From: Lepas anatifera
Taxonomy: Eukaryota; Arthropoda; Thecostraca; Lepadidae
Direction of reading: 5' to 3'
DNA length: 64,000 nucleotides
Assembly (NCBI GenBank): GCA_034440635.1
Contig: JAOTON010001137.1
Coordinates: forward strand, 62,001 to 126,000
Positions 49,401-61,400 of the stretch are shown here, one piece after another. The translations under genes and the position numbers were made by a program. The stretch's first letter is position 1, and every line of letters begins with the position of its first letter. The notes below the pieces were generated by a model, which worked only from the letters and a program-made list of their open reading frames with translations, was not told the DNA's origin and did not search any database.

Positions 49401-52400
49401 CCTCCGTTTCCCAGTGGTTCCTGTACCCGCTCAGCTAACACAAATTTTGTGGAGGCTGTTTGTTTTTATTTGCCCATTTGTGGGGTTGTATGACCCTGTA
49501 ACCCCTGCATGAAAAAAACGGAGGCTTCCACGCTAGTTTTCATGCTTATTTTCATAGGGGACGGCCGGAAAAAATTAATAAAAATTGATAATGGATTTTT
49601 TCGGGAACCCTTCTGCTGCTCCTTGCTCCTGCTGTAAGTAAGCAGAAGTTTTCCAGTCGAAGATTTCAGGCGCTAGCTTTTTGCAAGTATTGTGAAATCG
49701 TTGGTATTTATCAATGACAGTTATTGACGCCGGGGGCTTGGACCCCGCTGGCTCTATGTTTCAAGCTCCCCTCGCCTGCCCCCCGCCTTGACCTGTGCCC
49801 CCGCCCGGCTGACGCAGGGAGTTCCACACCTACACGCTGGACGTGTGGTCGTCGGCGCGAGACGACGGCTACCTACACGGCGGCCTCTTCCACATCGTAC
49901 TGCACAAGCCGGCGGCGGCGGCGCAGCAGCTGCGGGTCAGGGTCGGCTTCCGACTGATGCCCATCAACTTCAACCCGATGCTCTTCCACAGCGGCCAGCG
50001 TGCCAACACCACCCTGGACCTGATGGTGGGAGGTGGGTGGCGGCGGTGCACGGGCCTGCTGGTCCGAGCTGGAAGCCGATTTCTAAAGCCGTCTCTTGTT
50101 TAACCTGTCGAAACGCGTTTTGTGGTACAGACGGTTTTTGTGACTGGTGTATTGTCAATTTCTGTATCGTATGTTTTATTATACACATACATACGATTCT
50201 AGCTTAGAAACAATCTCCCAAAGCTGCAAAAATATAACAGCCAATGCCAATACTGAACAAGGTCGCGTTGGCAGACTTTGACGCTCCCATCTGGCACCTA
50301 CACTTGCTTCGGGCCCATGAGGAGCGCGACGACGTCCTCTTCACCGAGACTCGCGGCTGGGTTCTGCGGGGTGGCATCACCATGGCCCGAGCCGACCTGG
50401 AGGTACGACCTTCACAGGTGCTGCATCAGTGGATGTGACTTAGTGTTGAGTGGCTGGGTTTTCGCTTGGACACTCTTGAACCTTGGGTACACTGAAAAGT
50501 CTGAATGATAGGTATAGCCAGGTGTGGCCTCAAACGGTATAAGTTGTTGGATCGTCGTGCCGGGTGCGCTGAGGCGGCGTCTCTGCCGACAGAAAGTGGG
50601 CTCGCTGCCCTGGGTGGCCGGCACCAGCCTGGAACGGCGGCACGAGCTCTCCTTCGACGGCGTCCGCATGGGCGACCGGCTGGTGTACTGGCGCAAGTAC
50701 CGGGCGGCGGGCCGCGCCGGGGGGCGACGCCGACTTCGCCGCCGAACTTCGCTATAGAACGTAAGTGCGGCTGGGGGAGTCGGTCGGGACCGGTTCTGTT
50801 CTATGATGGTGGGCTCCATTACGACTCGGTTGTGTGGCTAGTTTTCTCCAGAGCAGGACTGCGGTTGATTGGCGTAATCGTCAACGTGGCTTTGTGCCGT
50901 GACCGTGAAAGATAGTGTCAGTCGTACGTTTTCGTCCTGTGCGTCGTGAAAGACATTGAAAAGCCATGTTGTCGTGTCATATTTAGAACATACTGCTGTT
51001 CCCCAGGAACCACTCGTCAGAGGGCGGGTCCGTGTCCACGTAAGTCCGGCTGTATGATGTATGAAACGCTCCGTGCTTCTCGCTAACCCTGCCTCTGCTG
51101 TCACCTGCTGTAGCTGCCCCACTGCTTTTAACCGCGGCGGAGGTGGCCTGCAGCTGCCGCCTTAGCTAAACCGCATGTGCTCTAACTGCAAGCGAGGTGT
51201 CCAGCGGAGCTGGTGCCGCCCTCCAATGTCAACCGCCCACTAATCACGGCCACCCGCTCACCGGCGCTTGCACTTCTCTTCTCCAGCGCACCTCGGCATT
51301 TTTGCAGGATCAGGCTGACGGCTTGACACTTTGAAATGCATAGCTTAGTGCTGACTGCAACGCATGGTTCTGGTTGTTAGGCTCTTGCTTGTTGGATCCA
51401 GGTACTTTGCTTACTTTTAATTGTAGGGTACCGTCTAAATTGCAGATGCTTTCCGAAATGTTTTTCGATTGTATTTTGTCAAGTGCTGGAAGTTTGACGT
51501 TAATGTTTTCATTTGTTCCTCTACGGGGAAGAATACACTCGGCCTTCGCCCCTACGTACTTTTCAAGTACACCATACTTTTGAAGATCGTCTCGCGTCAT
51601 ATGCAAGACCATCTAGGTTTTGCACCAGTTAGCTCTCACTCGGGGCTGAAAGTCATATCTAACGCATACATCTCGCAAATCAAAAGCACGGTTGCTGGGT
51701 AACGGTGAAGCCTGCCGCTGTTTGTGACGGGGACCGAGCCCAGCTGGCTGTGATAGACGGCGGGTTGACAGTGCTCCCCGCGCCGGCAGCGTGTACCGCA
51801 ACACGCGGGTAGAACGGCTGCTGGCGCCGCAGTTCTTTAAGGCGGAGCACGGCGGCAACGAGGCCTGGCTGAGACTCAACTACACCCGTCGTCTCACCAC
51901 CAACGACGAGGTGAGACCAGAGGCCTGCGCGCGGCGCGCGGCTCCGGCCGCTGCCTGGGCTCCAGACGCCAGGGATGGGGTGTGTTCGAGGCGCGACCCA
52001 CCTGACATCGACTTCTTGATTTATGTCTCATTTCACATCTACGTTTGGGGTTTTCTTCAGTTTCTTATTCTGTCATTTGCCAGTTAGATATTGTTTCTCT
52101 ATGCACCAGCTGTCGAAAAACGAAACGGTGGGTTCTTACGTGTCGTCTTCAAAATTATTGTTTTCTGTCTGCTTATTGTTTTATTCGTCATATATCGTAT
52201 GCTTTTTATACAGCTTTAGATTTCTTGCCAATAGGGAAACTATTACCATACATAAGCCACCCAGCCATCTTTGATGTCACCCGCCGATCTCCTGTCACAC
52301 TGACGACTGTAAGCCTTAGCCGATAAGGTGCCGCCTGCAGCGCCATCTGCCTCACTAGCGCCCCGTGGGCGGCAGTTGACGGAGCTGAACTGGAGCCACG

Positions 52401-55400
52401 CGGCGCAGGCGTCCACCGTGGGCGTCACGCTGGCCGGCCTGCTGAACCTGACCTCCACCGCCGACAGCAGCGCCCTCCTGACGGCCAACCTGACCGCCTC
52501 GGAGACGGAGAGCGGCAGAACGCTGATGTACACCGACGCCACGGCCGACTACAGCCGACACAGGGAGGTGAGGCCGCCTTCCAGCTCCAACTCACCCGGT
52601 GTACCGCGTCGTTGAATGCGTGTGTACATGTCAGTGCTGTCGGCTTGGGGTGATATTTTCATACTAAGAATTTCGGTAATACATACTGGCTGAAATGTTG
52701 TTACCGAGGAGGACATGAAGACTTGCGGCCCGCAAATGGCTCAATTAACAGCGGTGTCGTGCACTTTATGGTATTTCGGGTGCTCTGCCTTGCCTGGAGC
52801 TCTGACCCCGTCTGTCGCTTCACTGGCCTGAGGCGCGGCAGGGTGCGGACACCTCGGACCGAGTTCGCGCCACCCTGAGCTGTCCCTCTGCCGCCTACTC
52901 GGGCCGGCTGCGGCTGGACTGGCTGTCAGACGGCCGGCTGCTGGCCAACGCCTCGGCGGCGCGGGCTGCCGGCTGGGAGAGCGGCCTGACTGCCGCCCTG
53001 GAGCCCGCCCCGCCCGGCCGCCGGCTCACCGCCCGTCTGCACCTGCCCGGAGACGAGACAGCCACACTGCAGGCCGAGTTCTCCACCCCGCGCCGGCCGC
53101 GGCCCTGGCTCCACTGGTACCTGTGAGTGCACCGGCTATAGAAGGGTGGTAATGCTGTCAAGACTGACGTCCTCATTGTTGACACAGCAGTGAGTCGTTG
53201 GCTTATCTGGTGCCTCGTGTCGTGGGAGATAACTGTACTATGACAACTTGAGAGTCATTTGAATGTAACCAGCACAGTTACTGTTGCAAAGAATAGTTTT
53301 GTCCGATCAGTAAATGTAAGAAAATATGACACTGGATAAAGGTATCACTGTTTGTCACCACCTCGACCTGCTCAGGTTGCTGCTCCAACTCTGATCTGCC
53401 CGTCTCTCACAGGGACGAGTACGCGTTCAGCCAGACCTCTCGGCTCTGGTGGTCCCGCTACGACATGGAACTGGCCTCTTCACTGCAGCTGCAGAACGGC
53501 TCACATACTCTGGACGTGGCTGCTGATCTGTCGCTGGCGCATGCGCAGAAGCCGGCGAGCGCCAGCTCGGCCGTCCGACTGCGCTGGGACAAGCGCGCCC
53601 ACCTGTGGGACTCGAACGTAGCGCTGGACACGCCCTTCATCGTCTTCACCAACAACATCACGTCAAATGGTGAGTCGTGGGCCGCGATGTTGCATGCTCG
53701 ATGTACGGGGAGGCGAGTGCATGTCAGCCCTCTGGTGTTGTATGTGCGAAGTGGTGCAATGTTTGCCTCTTTATAGCTCTGTCTTTGTCACTACTTGTGA
53801 GAGCTACAAAAGCTCTTGTGGAGATTAGCGATCGTAAAAGGCTCGTGATATGATACACATTAGCTGAATACCACTGTGATCGATTTTGAGCGGCTGCTCA
53901 GAAGGTAAATGTTGCGCGTGGTTCGCATTTGCGCGCGGCATTGTATGACGTCAGCACCTCGTGTCCCGCAGTGGTGGGCAGCTCCGGCATGGAGCGCCAG
54001 TTCCTGCAGTCTGCCTCATCCAAGTACTTCTACCTGCTCGACCACCAAGTCCAAGGTGGGTGCCCGCCCTCGCGTTGCATCCACCGAACTCACTACCATT
54101 CGCTCATCGCTGGTGTGAACTGGCAGTCTGGGATGTTCAGCTCAGTGTTGTGGTATGACCCAGTCGTGGTGCTACGACAGTTGTTGCGGGGTCTGAAACT
54201 AAAACGTAGTTGCCCGCCCAGACGCGCCGCGCTGTCCAGCTTCCGCGCCCTGCCTGTGTCTCACCCCCGGCCCTTCCGACAGGCTCGGTGCGCACCGACT
54301 GCCTGAGCTGCCCGGTGCGACAGCGCGACTTCAACATGAAGCTGGCGCACAAGTGGATGAAGCTGCACACCGCAACTACCCGCAACCTCAGCGACGACGG
54401 CGCCTCTGGCGGTGGACTGCAGAAACTCAATCTCAAACTCGACTCCACGGTACGGAGCGGGGTAGTGTTGCGTTGACACTCCAGAACAAATTGCCGCTCC
54501 CTCTTGTATTGTTTTCGGTGTGTGGTCTCTTTCATTGTCCTGATAGGTTTACTAAGCATGCGCTTGATTTATATTGAATGTTAGTTGCGTGCAGTTTTGT
54601 GGTTCATGCTTTGCTTGTACTTGTTTATGGAACCGTTAATTATTTTCATTTTTACCTGCTGATGGCGTGGTGCGATTTAATCTGCAGGGAATAATGGAAC
54701 TGACATGAAGTAATAACCTCATCTCTGTTTTGCAGGCCGATTTCCTGCCGTCGATGCAGTGTGTGCTGAAGTCGAACGGGAACTTCGACATGTCGCTGAC
54801 GCTGCCGTCAATGGGGCCGCAGCCGGAGCTGGACATCAAGTACACCAAACAGCTGCCGGGCCCCAGGAGCCGGAGCAAGGTGGGTAGGGGCCGGCCGCTG
54901 GGGAGCACCCGTGCTAGGGAGCCTGTGGCCGCGTCTGTTGCGGACCCGAGACACGCCGTGAGGGGTCGGTAAGTTGTGTCGGAAAGGGTATCAAGCGTTA
55001 ATGTAAGCTGGGATACCGACAAAGCTCGTGGTCCCAGGAAAGTTGGGAAGTTCGTCTTTTTGTTTGTCTTTATTTCGGGTATGATCGACATCGTTCGTGG
55101 GCCACACGGGTGATCGTCATTAATCTCGTACGTGGTCGGTCCAAGTCACTATCGTTGATCATGTCTGCTCCACAGGCTCCTCGCAGATGTGTGTCTTGTG
55201 CAGTCTCTTCTGGTACTGTTTAGCCGTCCCACTCCGGTCCTATTGAGCCTTCCTACTCTGGTACTGTTGAGCCGTTCCACTGTGGTGTTGTCGAGCCTTT
55301 TGAGTACTAGCTGTCTTTTGATAACTAAACCAAGCAAGCCCAGCAAGTCGATTCCCGCCCATCGGTAAAAGACTCCAACGGCAAACCGACACAATGTTAT

Positions 55401-58400
55401 TTTCCTTTTGTCCCTGTTGGCACTTCCCCCGAAGTTACGAGACCGGCGAACGTGGCCTTCACCTACAAATGAATGATCGGTAATACAAGTGTTCTCCTCC
55501 TCTGGTCAGGGGGTGACGCGGGCGGTAGACGTCTCGATCCGGCCGGACCCGCGGGGCCAGGCCGTGCCTGCCCTGCACGTGTCCGTGGAGACGACGCCCG
55601 GCGACCCCTCCCGGCTGGCCGCGGAACTACAGGTACCACCCCCAAACCGACGGGACAGCGCGTCACGGCCGGTCCCGGCGGTTACGGTGGCACTGGCGCG
55701 TTTTATTGCCGGGGCTTCATGTCATGCTGAGTCAGAATTACAATTAGTTTTGTACAGTGGTGAATAAATCTGACCATGCCATGCTGATGATCTTGCTGCT
55801 CGTTAGCGGTCGGTAATTGTTAACCCCCTGGTCTGTGTGCAGGTACAGCTCTAGGACGGGGTCGGTAATTGTTAACCCCCTGGTCTGTGTGCAGGTGTAG
55901 CTCTGGGATGGGGTTGGTAATTGTTAACCCCCGGTCTGTGTGCAGGTGTAGCTCTGGGACGAGGTCGGTAATTGTTAACCCCCGGTCTGTGTGCAGGCGT
56001 AGCTCTGGGATGGGGTTGGTAATTGTTAACCCCCGGTCTGTGTGCAGGTGTAGCTCTGGGATGGGGTTGGTAATTGTTAACCCCCGGTCTGTGTGCAGGT
56101 GTAGCTCTGGGACGGGGTCGGTAATTATTAACCCCCGGTCTGTGTGCAGGTGTAGCTCTGGGACGAGGTCGGTAATCGTTAACCCCCGGTCTGTGTGCAG
56201 GTGTAGCTCTGGGATGGGGTTGGTAATTGTTAACCCCCCGGTCTGTGTGCAGGTGTAGCTCTGGGACGGGGTCGGTAATTGTTAACCCCCGGTCTGTGTG
56301 CAGGTGTAGCTCTGGGACGAGGTCGGTAATTGTTAACCCCCGGTCTGTGTGCAGGTGTAGCTCTGGGACGGGGTCGGTAATTGTTAACCCCCGGTCTGTG
56401 TGCAGGTGTAGCTCTGGGACGGGGTCGGTAATTGTTAACCCCCCGGTCTGTGTGCAGGTGTAGCTCTGGGACGAGGTCGGTAATTGTTAACCCCCGGTCT
56501 GTGTGCAGGTGTAGCTCTGGGACGGGGTCGGTAATTGTTAACCCCCGGTCTGTGTGCAGGTGTAGCTCTGGGACGAGGTCGGTAATTGTTAACCCCCGGT
56601 CTGTGTGCAGGTGTAGCTCTGGGACGAGGTCGGTAATTGTTAACCCCCGGTCTGTGTGCAGGTGTAGCTCTGGGACGGGGTCGGTAATTGTTAACCCCCC
56701 GGTCTGTGTGCAGGTGTAGCTCTGGGATGGGGTTGGTAATTGTTAACCCCTGGTCTGTGTGCAGGTGTAGCTCTGGGATGGGGTTGGTAATTGTTAACTC
56801 CTGGTCTGTGTGCAGGTGTAGCTCTGGGACGGGGTCGGTAATTGTTAACCCCCGGTCTGTGTGCAGGTGTAGCTCTTGGACGGGGTCGGTAATTGTTAAC
56901 TCCTGGTCTGTGTGCAGGTGTAGCTCTGGGACGGGGTCGGTAATTGTTAACCCCCGGTCTGTGTGCAGGTGCAGCCCTCGCTGTGGCTGGCGGCAGGGTC
57001 GGGGCTGGTGCAGAAGCTGCAGATGACCGCGCTGGGAGCTCGCCGGGCCGTGTACGCTAAGCTGCGCGATGGGAACCACTGGTTGAACCAGCTGCTGCGG
57101 CCTCTGACCGGCACCAGCACCGTGCTGGAGTTTATACCGCAGATCCCGCACAGGGTCAGTGGTGCGCTCCCTCTCAGCGCTAGGCTTAAGTGTATGTGTC
57201 GTCTTGCAATTATGTTGGCGATCTACGGCTTATCAGACGCAGACTGCCGTGCAAAGGTCAACCCGCGTATGTCCTATGCGTTTTGCATGGGAGATACGTG
57301 GTTTCATCTTTGCATGTCAGCGCTCTCGTTGTCTTGTAACGTTGACGGCGTTTATGCGTTCATTTCTTATGGCGCAAACAGTCGCCAGGAATTCGTCAGC
57401 ACTGTGCTCCTGCCCCCTGTGAGCGGTCGCGACTGAGCTGGCTGTGTGGTCGACAGTTGAAGATGGCCGGTAGTTGGGCGTTGCACCGCCTGGCGGCTCT
57501 GCTGTCGCCGTGGCACTCCGTCACGGGTCCGGTGTACCAGACGGCCCGGAACCTGTACAGAGCGGCGGCCGGGCTGGTGGCCAGGGCCACGGCGGGTGTC
57601 CGCCAGAGGGCCAACGGTAAGTGGCGCCGCTCTCAGCGGTCGGGCTGCCATTTCGTTTTAGTAGCGTGACAACTGTTACTTTGGCAGCGCACGGTTACTT
57701 TGGTTGTTGTTAGAGGTTTGCTATGTTTCAAAGCCGTGTTGTACCGGCCCGTTCTATATGATTTCTTCGGTCGATGTGTGGTTACGGTGGATCTGACGAC
57801 AGCAGGCCACCTTTGAGTACCGCGGGTGCACTAGGACATCGGTGTGGGGCGTTACAGCTGTACAAGTGGGCTCCGGTGTCCGGAGTTATGTTTCCGTCTG
57901 CATTTGGTCCCTATGCACTCCTGGCTCAGTGGTTTCAGCGGTCTCTTTATTTCGCTCTAGCCTAATTTGCCTAATTTTCTTCGCTGTCTATGACCAGCCT
58001 TGATCTCTGTTGCTAACTTCTGCGTTTATACCTCTTTTCTAACCATGTTTGCTTCCGCTTCTTCAATGCTCTCAGTACCGCACTAATTTTTCTTCCAGCT
58101 CAATTCTTCCACATGTTGTTTTAGAATGGGATCCCGGTGGGAATGCTGAGAAGTAAATAAAAACTTCCCGATCCCCCAATAAGCCCTTCAAACAGGGTGA
58201 GAGTTGTCGACGCCTACGACCTCAGCAGTTGCCTTAGGGCAAAGGCCCAAGGTTCTTCAATCCATGGAAATTCGAATTTACTGGAAGTTAGAATCATACT
58301 TAAGTATTAAACCTCTTTAGTCATTGCGGTGCGGTGTTAAATACGTTTTAAATCATAGCAGCTAAACAAGAAAGGCCCATTATCGAATCGGACTAAATGA

Positions 58401-61400
58401 TCATATTTATATGCATTAAGTACTTCAGTCCAATTTTTCCCGCCTGAGCGGGGACTTACAGTTCTCCAGTTGGGCCTTAAACGTACCACAAGGATGAAAA
58501 TATCTGCAACATGTGTTTTAAACCCATGCTCCACCACCTTGGTGTAAGCATCATTTAAACAGAAGAGGTTGCGGTCAGAAACCTATAGGCTGATGTGCAT
58601 TTATCACCCTTCTTATTGGTTGGCCCTCTCCCGGGACGGGGGCGGCCTTTGCTTTGGTTGGTGGCGGCCTTAGCTAACCGTTGGCATGCGCTCGCACCTT
58701 TGTTTGTGTAAGGGCACGCTCCCCTGCTGCTCACAGTGCTTTGACCCCATGGTGTCTCTGACTCGGCTTGGCAGAGATATACAGAGCACGCGCAGAAGCG
58801 TTGGCGCGAGGTCCCAGTCTTAGAGGTGAGATTATGAAGGTTTTTATAGAAGTTTGTTCAGTCAGGTTTGAGGGAGAGACGGGTGTTTCATGTTTGAGTG
58901 CTTAGCTTCTGATGTGGGGTCAGGCTAAAGGGTTAACTTTCTTCCTCCCACTCGCCAGCTTTTAAAGGTATGGTGGTGTTTCTACATATGACAGCTTCTT
59001 TTTTGCTTGCAGTTACTGTACTTTCAACGTGAGCTTTGCAGCTCTATTTTAGAAGTGAAACTTATTGGGTCAAGTAGTGTGTGGGGGGAGGGGGCGACTG
59101 GAGTCAATGCTGTTGGGTCGACATTTCCTTATATAGTTATCAAACTGCTGTGCTTGGCTAAACAATCATCAAACTTCTCTGCTTGACTAAGCCACTCACC
59201 TCTCAACACCAACCACACTTGCGAATTCTGAGTCTTCGCCCAGCCCCTGGCTCGTGTTTCGTGCCCTCCCCATCTTCTGCCGCTGACGCCGCCTCTGCCC
59301 GTGTGCAGAGCGCGCCATGGGGGCGCTGCCGCGGCAGCTGCTGGTCGGCCTGATGCAGCGGCTAACGACTCTGCAGAAGGAGGCGTGGAAGCGACTGCCG
59401 TTTAAGTTCCAGATGTCTGTGACGCCGACGGGCCGGCAGCGTCTGGAAATCACCCACCTGCCCGACTACGCCAACGTGGAGGTGAGAGAGCGGCCGACAG
59501 CCTGTAGAGATGGGTGCTGAAGCTGAACAAGTACAGTGTGGAGGTGAGAGAGCGGCTGATGGTCGGTAGAGATGGGACTTTGAAGCAGAACAAGTACAGT
59601 GCGGAGGTGAGAGTGGCCGACGGCCGGTAGAGATGGGCTTTGAAGCAGAACAAGTACAGTGTGGAGGTGAGAGCGGCCGACGACCTGTAGAGATGGGTGC
59701 TGAAGCCGAACAAGGACAACTCCGCCAGCTGTGGTATTGTGTCCACTTCGGAGGTAGTGCACACCAGGCAGAAATCCGAACTTTCTTTTTGCGCTATATG
59801 TCTGGTTTAAAGTTAAGAAAAATCACTCGGAAGCTTTCCATCTTTTTGGAGAAATACAATTTATGCATTTGTGTTTTTAAAGAGCGTTCCACTCAATTGA
59901 AGTTTTAAAAAGTACTGCTTACTATTAGTATAAATCTGAAGTTCAGGAAACTAGAAGTCATCTTGTGGTTTTTGGTGGGAAAAGAAAATGTTGCCATTTT
60001 CTTGCAATTTCTGACGTCAAAAATGGTTTTCATAATTTCTACAATTAAAAGTTTAGGCTGGGCCAAAACACAGACTCGGTAATGGAGCACCTGAGTGGGT
60101 CCATTGACACCATTGGCATTTTACAGCAAATTTTTGGCCGATGTGTACGTAGTGTAAGCTACAGATTTCCAGAGACTTTATGTTACGAAATCCACAATTA
60201 AATTTGAAGTATATTCTGTCATAATAAACAAATTTTGTGTAAACTTGCGTATCTCCTCAAGCACGAAAAGATGACTCACTCGCTAGCATTACATTTTTCC
60301 TGAGTGGGAGGGGCTTAGGATTTGGACCAATCAAAGTGCTGCACCCAATGCAGCCGGATCGAAGGGGTTCATTCGAGATTTGAAAATAAGTCGGAACACG
60401 TGCCTTCATTCTTAACTAAAAATAACGTGCAAATTTGATCCAGTGGGCATTGAGTAAGATAGAATATGTCACAAGTGTTTTCTCGACGCGCTGTTCAAAA
60501 CTGTTATTTCAGTCCAAAACCTATCATAAATGTGGATCATTCCCTTTAACCGAAACCTTTTTTAGAAGCTTTGTCTTCCTGATTTTTATGGCAGGCTCTG
60601 TATTCCACCCTTAACTCACATGTCTATACAATTTTCTGGCCCGTGCCCAACGTTGAGAAGCCTCCACCGGTTCTGAGCCCCGGACTTTTGTCCTGCCCCG
60701 GCCCGCTGCCGACTCTGACCGTGTGACGCTTTGGTGTGTCCGAGTCTCTGACCGTGTGACGCTGTGGTGTGTCCGGGTCTCTGAGTGTGACGCCGCGGTG
60801 TGTCCGAGTCTCTGACCGTGTGACGCTGCCTGTCTGACCGTGTGACGCTGCCGTGTGTCCGAGTCTCTGACCGTGTGACAATGCCTGTCTGACCGTGTGA
60901 CGCTGCCGTATGTCCGAGTCTCTGACCGTGTGACGCTGCCGTGTGTCCGAGTCTCTGACCGTTTGACGCAGCCGTGTGTCCGAGTGTCTGACCGTTTGAC
61001 GCTGCCGTGTGTCCGAGTCTCTGACCGTGTGACGCTGTCCTGTGTCCGAGTCTCTGACCGTGTGACGTTGCGATGTGTTCGAGCCCTGGACTTGTGTCCT
61101 TCCCCGGCCCGCGGCTGCCGAGTCTCTGACCGTGTGCCGCTGTGGTGTGTCCGGGTCTCTGACGGTGTGACGCTGTGGTGTGTCCGGGTCTCTGACGGTG
61201 TGACGCTGTGGTGTGTCCGGGTCTCTGACCGTGGGATGCTGCGGTGTGTCCGGGTCTCTGAGTTTGACGCCGCGGTGCGTCGGCAGACGTTCTGGAACCT
61301 CAGCGCCGTGGTGCGGGAGCGGCTGAGTCGGCCGACGGTACTGGGTGAGCTGCTGGCCCGGCCCGACGACCGCCGGCCCCTGGCCGCTCTCTGGAGCGAC

